Source: Arcicella rigui (GTDB lineage: Bacteria > Bacteroidota > Bacteroidia > Cytophagales > Spirosomataceae). Taken from it: 64,000 nucleotides of DNA. This document shows positions 34,301-43,500 of the stretch, piece by piece; position 1 is the first letter of the stretch, and each line of letters opens with the position of its first letter. The notes below the pieces were generated by a model that saw only the letters and a program-made list of their open reading frames with translations, had not been told where the DNA came from and did not search any database. The stretch lies in assembly GCF_034929435.1 (NCBI RefSeq), contig NZ_JAYFUM010000007.1, positions 1 to 64,000 on the forward strand, given 5' to 3'. Made by a program: the position numbers and the translations under genes.

Positions 34301-34340
34301 TAAAAGAAATCAATTTAGTCCACAAGAATAATCCAACTGA

Positions 34341-35831
34341 ATGCAACCTTTAAAAATATACAATACCCTCAGCCGAGAAAAAGAACTTTTTACGCCCATC
34401 AACGCCCCGCATGTGGGAATGTATGTTTGTGGCCCTACTGTTTATAATTACGTTCACCTTGGAAATGTCCGTACTTTCTTAACTTTCGATATTCTTAATC
34501 GCTACCTTACTCATATTGGTTACAAAGTACGTTATGTAAGAAATATTACAGACGTTGGTCACTTGGTGGGTGATGGCGACGAAGGCGAAGATAAAATTGG
34601 TAAAATGGCGAAGCTCGAAAAGCTTGAGCCGATGGAAATTGTACAACGTTATACCAACGATTTCCATAAAGTACTCCAACAATTTAATTTACTTCCGCCA
34701 AGTATCGAACCTTCGGCTACTGGACATATTGTTGAACAAATTGAAACCACAAAGTCTTTAATCAGTAAAGGTTTGGCTTACGAATCGCAAGGTTCAGTGT
34801 ATTTTGATATTGCTCGTTATAATGCAGAGGGTGGAAATTATGGCAAACTTTCGGGAAGAGTGTTGGAAGATTTATTAACCGAAACTCGTGATTTAGATGG
34901 CGTTGGTGAAAAGCGAAATCCTTTAGATTTTGCTCTTTGGAAAAAAGCTGCTCCCGAACATTTAATGCGTTGGACTTCGCCTTGGGGCGATGGTTTTCCG
35001 GGTTGGCATTTAGAGTGTACTTGTATGAGTACCAAATATTTAGGCGATACTTTCGATATTCATGGCGGAGGAATGGACTTGAAATTCCCACATCACGAAT
35101 GCGAAATTGCCCAAGCAAAAGGTGCAAATGGTGTTGAACCAGTTCGTTATTGGATGCACTCGAATATGCTTACGGTGAACGGACAAAAAATGTCTAAATC
35201 TTTAGGTAATTCTTTCTTGCCTGCTGAATTATTTGCGGGTTCGCATCCATTGTTGGAACAAGCTTACAGTCCAATGACGGTTCGTTTCTTCATGTTGCAG
35301 TCGCAATACAGAAGTACCTTGGATTTCTCAAACGATGCTTTAAAGGCAGCTCAGAAAGGCTACAAACGTCTGATTAATGGATTGAGAATCGCAAAAAAAT
35401 TAGAATTTATTGCAGACGAGGCAATCGAGATAGACCAAAAACACGTATTAGAAGTAGAGAAAGGTATTCAAACTTGTTACGATGGTTTAAACGACGATTT
35501 GAATACTGCCGTTGCTATTGCAGGTTTATTCAATTTAGTAAAGAAAATCAATCAGCTTTATATGGGGCAAGTACAGCCTGCTCAATTGGGTGAAAGTACT
35601 TTCAATTTGCTAAAAGAACAATTTGTAGCTATTACAGAAAATGTACTTGGCTTGATTGAAGAACCCAACGAAAATGTTGAAGCTTTTGCAAAAGGAATGT
35701 TGTCACTTTATCGTGAATACAAGGAAGCTAAACAATATGATAAAGTAGATGAAATCAGAGGATACTTTAAAGCTAATGGATTAGTGATTAAAGACATGAA
35801 AACTAAAATTGACTGGGCTTATGAAGAGTAA
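34341..35831 (+). CDS. cysS: Cysteinyl-tRNA synthetase
   Basis: A 496-residue class I aminoacyl-tRNA synthetase that charges tRNA-Cys. The HIGH-type motif is HLGN (39-42) in PTVYNYVHLGNVRTF. Zinc ligands correspond to C30, C226 (in GWHLECTCM), H251 and E255 (in FPHHECEIAQ). KMSKS lies at 283-287 in NGQKMSKSLGNSF. The C-terminal helical DALR-like domain follows from about 350. The length is 30-40 residues above the E. coli enzyme, as is usual in Bacteroidota. A rhomboid gene starts 29 bp downstream and is probably co-transcribed. Confidence 0.96.
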   Translation: MQPLKIYNTLSREKELFTPINAPHVGMYVCGPTVYNYVHLGNVRTFLTFDILNRYLTHIGYKVRYVRNITDVGHLVGDGDEGEDKIGKMAKLEKLEPMEIVQRYTNDFHKVLQQFNLLPPSIEPSATGHIVEQIETTKSLISKGLAYESQGSVYFDIARYNAEGGNYGKLSGRVLEDLLTETRDLDGVGEKRNPLDFALWKKAAPEHLMRWTSPWGDGFPGWHLECTCMSTKYLGDTFDIHGGGMDLKFPHHECEIAQAKGANGVEPVRYWMHSNMLTVNGQKMSKSLGNSFLPAELFAGSHPLLEQAYSPMTVRFFMLQSQYRSTLDFSNDALKAAQKGYKRLINGLRIAKKLEFIADEAIEIDQKHVLEVEKGIQTCYDGLNDDLNTAVAIAGLFNLVKKINQLYMGQVQPAQLGESTFNLLKEQFVAITENVLGLIEEPNENVEAFAKGMLSLYREYKEAKQYDKVDEIRGYFKANGLVIKDMKTKIDWAYEE

Positions 35832-35860
35832 TATTTTCTCTAAAATTTCTATTTAAAGCA

Positions 35861-36646
35861 ATGAGAACGCCACCGATAACGCCTGTCATTAGGGCATTAA
35901 TTGCCATTAATGTAATAGTTTTTGGAGTAGAATACTTTGGGCATCGAGATATGATTGTGTCTGTGATGGGTTTACATTATTTTACTTCGGACAAATTTTT
36001 ACCATTTCAGTTTGTCACTTCTATGTTTGTGCATGCTAATATTGGGCATTTGTTCAATAATATGCTTGGCTTATTTTTTTTAGGACCAATTTTAGAAATG
36101 TATTGGGGGGATAAACGCTTTCTCACCTTCTTTTTTGTGACAGGAATTGGAGCGGGTTTATTGTACATGGGCTTAAAGTATTACGACTATTCAGCCTTAG
36201 AAGCGGCTACTCGTGCTTATGTTGAAAACCCCGATTTGAGTACTTTCAATCAGTTTTTATTACACAATTATCCAGAAGGTATTCCGGGTGAAGTAATAGG
36301 GCAAATTCAAGATCCAAACAATATTGATGTAAAAGAATCGGTTATCATTGTTCAGGAGTGTTTGAAATCAGTATTAGATACACCGATGATTGGAGCGTCT
36401 GGGGCAGTGTTTGGTGTTATGGCAGGTTTTGCTCTGCTTTTCCCTAATACAGAATTGATGCTTTTTTTAATTCCTATCCCGATAAAAGCAAAATATTTTG
36501 TAGCTTTATATGGCTTATATGAGCTGTACGCTGGGCTTCATAAAATGCCGGGTGATAACGTTGCCCACTTTGCCCATATCGGAGGAATGATTTTTGCATT
36601 TATCTTAATTAAAATCTGGGGAAAAAACCGAAATACATTCTATTAA
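35861..36646 (+). CDS. Rhomboid-family intramembrane serine protease (first of two)
   Basis: A 261-residue membrane protease with about six TM helices. The catalytic dyad is visible: S180 in IGASGAVFG (GxSG motif) and H239 in FAHIGGM. HANIGHLFNNMLGLFFLG (58-75) is the H-x-x-x-N oxyanion helix. A soluble insertion of about 70 residues (about 106-175) between the third helix and the catalytic serine helix is unusual. Rhomboids cut TM helices of other membrane proteins; the substrate is unknown. It is probably expressed with cysS upstream and lies 83 bp before the second rhomboid. Confidence 0.9.
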   Translation: MRTPPITPVIRALIAINVIVFGVEYFGHRDMIVSVMGLHYFTSDKFLPFQFVTSMFVHANIGHLFNNMLGLFFLGPILEMYWGDKRFLTFFFVTGIGAGLLYMGLKYYDYSALEAATRAYVENPDLSTFNQFLLHNYPEGIPGEVIGQIQDPNNIDVKESVIIVQECLKSVLDTPMIGASGAVFGVMAGFALLFPNTELMLFLIPIPIKAKYFVALYGLYELYAGLHKMPGDNVAHFAHIGGMIFAFILIKIWGKNRNTFY

Positions 36647-36729
36647 TTGAACAAAGGCTTATTTTTCAAGGTATTATATTTACACATCGTATTATTTAAG
36701 AATTATAAAGTATAGAAAGGAATATAAAA

Positions 36730-37641
36730 ATGAGCGGGATTTTAGATGACTTTAAAGATGCTTTTGCGAAGCGAAATAATGGGCTGATTCAACTGATTTG
36801 GTTGAATGTGGCTGTTTATGTAGTGATGTTATTGGTATTGATATGCCTTACGGTTCTATTCAAAAAATCAGAATTGTTTGATTCGGCTCTGTCATACCTA
36901 AGTCTTACGCCTGCTCTGGGTACTTTTTTATATCGTCCTTGGACAATTCTTACTTATTCTTTTTTCCACTCTGTCAATCCTATTGCACACTTATTACCTA
37001 ATATGTTGATGCTCTATTGGTTTGGTGCTATCATTCAAGAATTTTTAGGAAGTAGAAGATTGATTAATTTGTATATTCTTGGAGCTATTTTTGGAGGAAT
37101 TTTCGCTCTCTTAGCTTTCAATTTTATTCCTTATTATCAATCTGGCATTGCAACAACAATTATCGGAGCATCTGGAAGTGTAATGGCGATTATGTTTGCA
37201 GCAGCCACACTTGCCCCAGATTATACTTTCTTTTTGTTTTTGATTGGCCCTGTAAGAATTAAATATATTGCCTTCTTCTTTTTCTTGATTTCATTAGCTG
37301 GTGCAATCGGTGTAAATGCAGGCGGAGGAATTGTTCACTTAGGTGGAGCTTTATTGGGATATTTGTATGTAAAACAGCTACAAAGAGGCTACGATTGGGG
37401 AAAACCTATTGATGTAATTGTAGATTTCTTTAAGGGATTGGGCAAACGCAATGAAAAACCTAAAATAAAAGTAGCCTATCGTCAGAAAGAATCGTCTTAT
37501 AATAGTTCGAGTGTAGGAATGTCCACTGGTTATCCTGACGAAGATGAAGTAGATGAAATTTTAGATAAAATTTCACGCTCAGGATACGAAAGTTTGACAA
37601 AAGAAGAAAAACAAAAACTCTTCAAGGCTTCACAGAAATAG
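36730..37641 (+). CDS. Rhomboid-family intramembrane serine protease (second of two)
   Basis: A 303-residue paralogue without the long loop of its neighbour. Catalytic residues are S148 in IGASGSVMA and H203 in GIVHLGGALLG. The oxyanion-helix block reads FFHSVNPIAHLLPNMLMLYW (79-98). A cytoplasmic tail of about 75 residues (from about 225) is basic, then acidic, and ends TKEEKQKLFKASQK; the short helix DEVDEILDKISRSGYESLT is typical of Bacteroidota rhomboid tails (DUF6576-like). A terminator follows at 37664. Confidence 0.9.
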   Translation: MSGILDDFKDAFAKRNNGLIQLIWLNVAVYVVMLLVLICLTVLFKKSELFDSALSYLSLTPALGTFLYRPWTILTYSFFHSVNPIAHLLPNMLMLYWFGAIIQEFLGSRRLINLYILGAIFGGIFALLAFNFIPYYQSGIATTIIGASGSVMAIMFAAATLAPDYTFFLFLIGPVRIKYIAFFFFLISLAGAIGVNAGGGIVHLGGALLGYLYVKQLQRGYDWGKPIDVIVDFFKGLGKRNEKPKIKVAYRQKESSYNSSSVGMSTGYPDEDEVDEILDKISRSGYESLTKEEKQKLFKASQK

Positions 37642-37663
37642 AGAAAAATACTCAAAATCCAAT

Positions 37664-37704
37664 AAAAATAGTCAAGTGGTGCATCTACTTGACTATTTTT
37701 ATTC
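37664..37704 (+). terminator. Rho-independent terminator after the rhomboid genes
   Basis: AAAAATAGTCAAGT (37664-37677) pairs perfectly with ACTTGACTATTTTT (37687-37700) around a 9-base loop. The U-run is part of the stem. Confidence 0.85.
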
Positions 37705-37727
37705 GTAATTAGCTTAAAATAATTCTG

Positions 37728-37735
37728 TAAATTTG
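37728..37735 (+). promoter_or_regulatory. Candidate -7 box (TAAATTTG) for dxs
   Basis: This matches TAnnTTTG and lies 105 bp before the dxs start. It would give a leader of about 100 bases containing the hairpin at 37749-37786. No good -33 element is visible. Confidence 0.35.
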
Positions 37736-37748
37736 TTTTTTAGTATGG

Positions 37749-37786
37749 TTTTTGACCCCGATTTTTGGTAACAAAAATCGAAAACC
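37749..37786 (+). promoter_or_regulatory. Hairpin in the dxs leader
   Basis: CGATTTTTG (37759-37767) pairs with CAAAAATCG (37772-37780) across a GTAA tetraloop. GGTTTT and AAAACC extend the stem outside an internal bulge. It has no T-run and sits about 55 bases before the ATG, so it is a candidate translational or stability element. It does not match the thiamine-pyrophosphate riboswitch. Confidence 0.45.
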
Positions 37787-37840
37787 AAACAATTTAAGAT
37801 TTAAAGGGTTATCTACTTATCATTTTCTCTCGAAAAGCCC

Positions 37841-39802
37841 ATGCAAATTATACCAGGAAAAATATTAGCTCAGATTAACACTCCCGAAGATTTGAGGAGA
37901 CGTAATCGTTCTGAATTATTACAAATTTGTGACGAGTTGCGTCAATATATTATTGATGATGTATCGGTATATGGCGGACACTTTGGTGCTTCGTTGGGTG
38001 TGGTTGAATTGTCAGTAGCACTGCACTATGTTTTCAATACGCCAAATGACCAATTGATTTGGGATGTAGGACATCAGGCTTATGGGCATAAAATCCTTAC
38101 GGGTCGTCGTGATAACTTTCATACCAATCGTTTGTACGGAGGAATTTCAGGTTTCCCAAAACGTAAAGAAAGTAAATATGATGCTTTTGGCGTAGGGCAT
38201 TCTTCAACTTCTATCTCAGCAGCTTTAGGAATGTCGGTAGCTTCTAATTATAAAGGAGAAACAGACCGCCAGCATATTGCTGTAATCGGCGATGGCTCAA
38301 TGACGGCAGGGATGGCTTTTGAGGCAATGAATCATGCAGGCGATATTCCCAACAATATGATTATTATTTTAAATGATAATTGTATGGCTATTGACCCGAA
38401 TGTAGGGGCATTGAAAGAATACCTAACTGATATTACCACTTCACATACTTATAACAGAGTAAAAGATGAAGTTTGGAATCTGTTAGGAAAAATGTCGAAG
38501 TTTGGAAAATCTGCCCAAGATATTGTTTCTAAAATTGAAAATGGATTAAAGGCTACTTTACTCAAACAAAGTAATTTATTTGAATCCTTGAATTTGAGAT
38601 ACTTCGGCCCAATTGATGGTCATGATGTAGAGTATTTAGTAACTGTACTCAATGACTTAAAAGATATTCCCGGCCCTAAAATTCTTCACTGTATCACTAC
38701 CAAAGGTAAAGGTTATGCTTTGGCAGAAAAAGACCAAACTTTATGGCACGCACCGGGCAAGTTTGATAAAATTACAGGTGAAATCAAGAAGAAATATTAT
38801 TCTACGCCACAGCCTCCAAAATATCAAGATGTTTTTGGGCATACCATTGTAGAATTGGCTGAACAGAATGCAAAAATTATGGGTGTTACTCCTGCCATGC
38901 CTTCTGGATGTTCGCTAAATATTATGATGAAAGCAATGCCAAACCGTGCTTTCGACGTAGGAATTGCAGAACAACACGCTGTTACTTTCTCGGCGGGTAT
39001 GGCTACTCAAGGGCTTACCGTTTTCTGTAATATTTATTCGACTTTCATGCAACGTGCTTACGACCAAGTAATCCACGACGTAGCGATTCAAGAATTACCT
39101 GTAATTTTCTGTCTCGACCGTGCAGGTTTTGCAGGAGCTGATGGACCAACGCACCACGGAGCTTATGATATTGCTTTTATGCGTTGTATTCCGAACATGA
39201 TTGTTTTTGCTCCGATGAATGAAAAAGAGCTAAGAGACATTATGTTTACGGCTTCGCAGGATGAGTTCAAAGAATTGAAACAATGTATTACGATTCGCTA
39301 CCCAAGAGGCGAAGGCGTGATGCCAGTTTGGAAAACCGCTTTCGAGAAAATTGAAATCGGTAAAGGCAGAAAAATCAAAGACGGCGAAAACGTTGCGATT
39401 TTAACACTCGGTCATATCGGAAATTATGCTGTTCAGTCTTGTGAAATACTTGAAAAAGAAGGCATCAATCCTGCTCATTATGATATGCGTTTTGTAAAAC
39501 CTTTAGACGAAGCGATGCTTCATGAAATTTTCCAAAATTATGATAAAATAATTACCGTAGAAGATGGCTGTATTCAAGGTGGTTTTGGTTCGGCTGTTGC
39601 TGAATTTATGTTAGATAATAATTATTCAGCACAAATCAAACGCTTGGGTATTCCTGATAGAGTAGTAGAACATGGCGAACAAATTGAGTTACACAAAGAA
39701 TGTGGCTTCGACCCCGAAGGCATTGCCGAAGCAGTAAGAAGTATTTTGGGAACGCAAAAGAATACTTACAAATCAGAAATAGTTAAGGTTACTCTAAATT
39801 AA
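37841..39802 (+). CDS. dxs: 1-deoxy-D-xylulose-5-phosphate synthase
   Basis: A 653-residue thiamine-diphosphate enzyme that joins pyruvate and glyceraldehyde-3-phosphate, the first step of the MEP isoprenoid pathway. The N-terminal domain shows GHQAYGHKILTGR, the GDGSMTAGMAFEAMN cofactor motif (about 152-166) and LNDNCMAI. The second domain shows DVGIAEQHAVTFSAGMA with the catalytic Glu, and DRAGFAGADGPTHHGAYD. The C-terminal transketolase domain carries VEDGCIQGGFGSAVAEF. The length is normal (620-650). It is a single gene between terminators. Confidence 0.96.
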   Translation: MQIIPGKILAQINTPEDLRRRNRSELLQICDELRQYIIDDVSVYGGHFGASLGVVELSVALHYVFNTPNDQLIWDVGHQAYGHKILTGRRDNFHTNRLYGGISGFPKRKESKYDAFGVGHSSTSISAALGMSVASNYKGETDRQHIAVIGDGSMTAGMAFEAMNHAGDIPNNMIIILNDNCMAIDPNVGALKEYLTDITTSHTYNRVKDEVWNLLGKMSKFGKSAQDIVSKIENGLKATLLKQSNLFESLNLRYFGPIDGHDVEYLVTVLNDLKDIPGPKILHCITTKGKGYALAEKDQTLWHAPGKFDKITGEIKKKYYSTPQPPKYQDVFGHTIVELAEQNAKIMGVTPAMPSGCSLNIMMKAMPNRAFDVGIAEQHAVTFSAGMATQGLTVFCNIYSTFMQRAYDQVIHDVAIQELPVIFCLDRAGFAGADGPTHHGAYDIAFMRCIPNMIVFAPMNEKELRDIMFTASQDEFKELKQCITIRYPRGEGVMPVWKTAFEKIEIGKGRKIKDGENVAILTLGHIGNYAVQSCEILEKEGINPAHYDMRFVKPLDEAMLHEIFQNYDKIITVEDGCIQGGFGSAVAEFMLDNNYSAQIKRLGIPDRVVEHGEQIELHKECGFDPEGIAEAVRSILGTQKNTYKSEIVKVTLN

Positions 39803-39875
39803 TTTTTAGAGACAATCTGCTGAAAATAAAATAGATAGCTAAATGACTCATGTCTGAAAGCTAAGTAATAAAGAC

Positions 39876-39905
39876 AAAGGCGAAAATGATTTTTCGCCTT
39901 TTTTC
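39876..39905 (+). terminator. Rho-independent terminator after dxs
   Basis: AAAGGCGAAAA (39876-39886) pairs with TTTTCGCCTTT (39891-39901), followed by more T. It argues that the next gene starts at 39934, not inside the hairpin. Confidence 0.85.
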
Positions 39906-39933
39906 TTTTCGTATAATTAACTACATTTGCCAA

Positions 39934-40329
39934 ATGAAACAATTTACAGCCATATTATTAAGCTTTACCATCTTTGTCGGGAGTTTGTTCCCCAAAGCGG
40001 ATGCTTTGCAATTGGCGAAAGTTGGAGAATTGGTCAAACATTATTATCAGCACACTCATAGTTGGAACGAGAACATCAGCTTTTTAGATTTTTTAGCCAT
40101 GCACTATTCTACGGCTTCAAAACACCTAAAAACCGCTAAACATTCTCACTCTCATTTACCCAACTTAGATTCCCACAGTACTGTTACTTTGTTTGAACCT
40201 ACCTTTAATAAAAAGATTGTTCTCAACTTTGTGCCAATCTTCAAAGTCTTTTCAGAACCCAATTTCGTTTGGAAAAACCTTTATCGCTTCTCGATAGTCC
40301 AAACATTGTTTAATCCTCCACGAGTATAA
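39934..40329 (+). CDS. Small exported His-rich protein upstream of the metal-efflux genes, 131 aa
   Basis: I do not know a named family, but I recognise the type: short exported proteins that sit before cusA-like genes in many Bacteroidota. A signal peptide (MKQFTAILLSFTIFVGSLF) is followed by LVKHYYQHTHSW, ISFLDFLAMHYSTASKH and KHSHSHLPNLDSH. Ten or more histidines lie within about 60 residues, which would suit periplasmic Cu/Ag/Zn binding. The start is ATG 39934, since a longer form would begin inside the dxs terminator. TACATTTG (39922-39929) resembles a -7 box, which would make the mRNA nearly leaderless. CusA follows after 243 bp. The metal-chaperone role is inference. Confidence 0.65.
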   Translation: MKQFTAILLSFTIFVGSLFPKADALQLAKVGELVKHYYQHTHSWNENISFLDFLAMHYSTASKHLKTAKHSHSHLPNLDSHSTVTLFEPTFNKKIVLNFVPIFKVFSEPNFVWKNLYRFSIVQTLFNPPRV

Positions 40330-40572
40330 TCCTTGCCCGAATTCCATTCGGTTCTTCTTGTTGTTGCTTATCCACAAAATTGTCTTTGTGGTAAAAAATC
40401 TTTATACATTTCTTACAGGCTTTTCCCTTAATGGGTTTACAAGTTTTGTTGTCTGAGTATTTTGAAATTCATCTTATTTTTTGTCAATCCATTGATAAAC
40501 AGGTAATTAATAAGTGATAGAAAAATATGGAAGCAATAAAATTTGAAGGTCTTTTCTTGAAAAAAACAAACA
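40330..40572. other. Gap with two small hairpins before cusA
   Basis: CCGAAT/ATTCGG (40337-40351) and CCACAAA/TTTGTGG (40372-40391) form two short stems after the His-rich gene. I see no gene or convincing promoter in the rest. Confidence 0.4.
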
Positions 40573-43500
40573 ATGATAGATTCAATCATTCGATTCAGCA
40601 TATACAATAAGCTGGTAATCGGCTTATTGGTATTAGCTTTGGTGACTTGGGGTGGCATTTCTTTAACACAATTGACCATTGATGCCCTTCCAGACATTAC
40701 TTCTAACCAAGTACAAGTAATTACACAATCACCTGCTTTGCCCGCTTCTGAAGTAGAGCAATTCATTACTTATCCACTTGAAATTTCATTAAGAACTGTT
40801 CCTAATACCAAAGAAATTCGTTCTATTTCTCGCATGGGTTTATCAGTTATCACGGTCGTTTTTGATGACGACGTACCGATGGAGAAAGCTCGTCAACAGA
40901 TTTCTGAAAAAATCAGAGAGGCAGAACCCAATTTGGTTGCGGGTTCTGGTCGTCCAGAAATGGCTCCTATTACTACTGGACTTGGCGAATTTTATCAATA
41001 TACTTTAGTGGTTGAGCCTCAGTTTAAAGAAAAATATTCTTTAGCTGATTTGCGGACACTGCAAGACTGGGTGGTAAAAAGGCAACTATTGGGCATCAAA
41101 GGCGTAGTAGAAGTAAGTTCGTATGGTGGAAATTTGAAACAATACGAAGTAGCTATTAATCCTGAACGCCTACGAGCCATGAACCTAAGTATTGCAGAAG
41201 TATTTCAAGCTTTGCAAGACAACAATGCCAATTCTGGCGGTAGCTATATCGAAAAAGGTACAGATGCTTATTTTATCCGTTCGGAAGGTAGAGTAACTTC
41301 TCTACAAGACATTGAGAATATTGTAGTGGCTTCTCGTGGCGGCTTGCCCGTATTGGTGAGCGATGTGGCTAAAGTACAATTTGGTCATGCGGTGCGTTAT
41401 GGAGCGATGACTCGTAATGGCGAAGGAGAATCCGTTGGTGCTGTTGTACTTTTATTGAAAGGTGAATCTGCCCAAAAAGTAGTAAAAGAAGTAAAAAAAC
41501 GTATAGAAGAAATTCAGAAATCTTTGCCCGAAGGCGTAAGAGTACAATCATTTATTGATAGAAGTAAATTGATTGACAAAGCCACTGGCACAGTGCAAAA
41601 AAACTTGGTAGAAGGCGGTTTGATTGTCGTTTTTATTCTGGTTTTATTATTGGGAAATCTTAGAGCTGGCTTGGTGGTAGCTTCTGTTATTCCACTTTGT
41701 TTACTTTTTTCTTTTGCTTTGATGAATCTCTTTGGCGTTTCTGCCAACCTGATGTCGCTTGGGGCAATTGACTTTGGGCTGATTGTCGATGGAGCAGTCA
41801 TTATTGTAGAAGCCGTTGTGCATCGCCTACATACACAAAAATTTCCCTTAGAACATCACAAAGACGGCTCTACTTCTGTGCGTTTGCTTACACAAGTAGA
41901 AATGAATGAATCGGTTTATGATTCGGCCGTAACCATTCGTAAATCTGCGGCTTTTGGTGAAATCATCATTTTAATCGTCTATTTCCCGATACTTGCTCTT
42001 ACGGGAATTGAAGGAAAAATGTTTAGACCAATGGCTGAAACGGTAAGTTTTGCCATTATTGGAGCATTGATTTTGTCTTTGACTTACGTGCCAATGATGT
42101 CTTCTTTATGTTTAAGTAAAAAAATCAGTCATAAAGAAACCATTGCCGATAAAATCATCAACTTTTTGTATCGCTATTATCGTCCAATTATCAACTGGGC
42201 ATTAGATAAAAAAGGAATCATTTTAGCCTCATCTTTAGTCCTTTTTGTGGCAAGTTTATTACTTTTTGGTAGTTTGGGAGGCGAATTTATTCCAGAACTC
42301 AATGAAGGAGATTTTGCCGTAGAAACCATTCTTCATAGCAATGCTTCACTTTCGCAAAGTGTGAAATCAAATAATGAAGCCCAAAAACTTTTATTACGTG
42401 AATTTCCTGATGAAATCGAGCAAGTAGTTTCCAGAATTGGTTCTTCGGAAATTCCAACCGACCCAATGGGCGTAAATGCTTGTGATTTAATCATAGATTT
42501 GAAAGACACGAAAGAGTGGAAAAAAGCTGAAACCATGGAAGAACTCGCTCAGAAAATGGACGATGTGTTGAAAGACATTCCGGGTGTAACTTTTGAATTT
42601 ACCCAACCGATTCAAATGCGTTTTAATGAATTAATTGCTGGTGTAAAATCGGATATTGCCATTAAAATTTTTGGCGAAGACCTCGACGTACTTTATGCAA
42701 AAGCTCAAGAAATTGCCCAAAAAATCCATAAAGTAAACGGTATTGCCGACCTAAAAGTACAGCAAATTGATGGCGTTCCGCAAATGGTGGTGAACTATAA
42801 TCGCCAGAAAATTGCCCAATATGGATTGAATATCAAAAACCTAAATACGCTACTGAAAGCAGCTTTCGCTGGCGAAGAAACAGGCGTGGTGTATGAAGGC
42901 GAAAAACGTTTTAGCTTAGTCATTCGCCTTGATTCTACTTATCGCAAGGATATTCAAAATATTAGAGATTTGTATTTAGACTTGCCCAATGGTGGAAAAA
43001 TTCCTTTCTCGGAAGTAGCCAATATTGAGTACCAAGATTCACCCTCGGAAATTTCAAGAGACAATGCTCGCCGTAGAATTTCAATCGGAATCAATGTCCG
43101 TAATCGAGATGTAGAAAGTTTGGTTTCAGAAGTACAAGGAATTATTGATACCAAAGTAGTGATGCCCGTAGGTTATACGGTTTCTTATGGTGGAGCTTTT
43201 GAAAATCTACAAGCCGCCAAAAGTCGTTTGTTTATTGCCGTTCCAGTGGCTTTGTTTTTAATTTTCGCCCTTTTGTTTTTCACTTTTGGCTCTTTGGTCG
43301 AAGCTCTCATCGTTTTTGTGGCGATTCCACTTTCAGCGATTGGCGGTATTTTATCGCTTTGGGTACGTGATATGCCTTTCTCGGTTTCGGCAGGTATTGG
43401 GTTTATAGCACTTTTTGGCGTAGCGGTTTTGAACGGCATTGTATTGATTTCATACTTCAAAATTCTTGAAAAAGAAGGCATTTCAGATATTAAAGAAAGA

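Noticed and set aside
37736..37840. Thiamine-pyrophosphate riboswitch before dxs
   Set aside because: The hairpin lacks the conserved CUGAGA and ACCUG-type THI elements, so only an unclassified stem-loop can be claimed.
41369..41801. Antisense frames inside cusA (and similar frames opposite the permease, dxs and cysS genes)
   Set aside because: They lie fully within strongly supported genes, show no domain pattern, and arise from codon bias of the sense strand.
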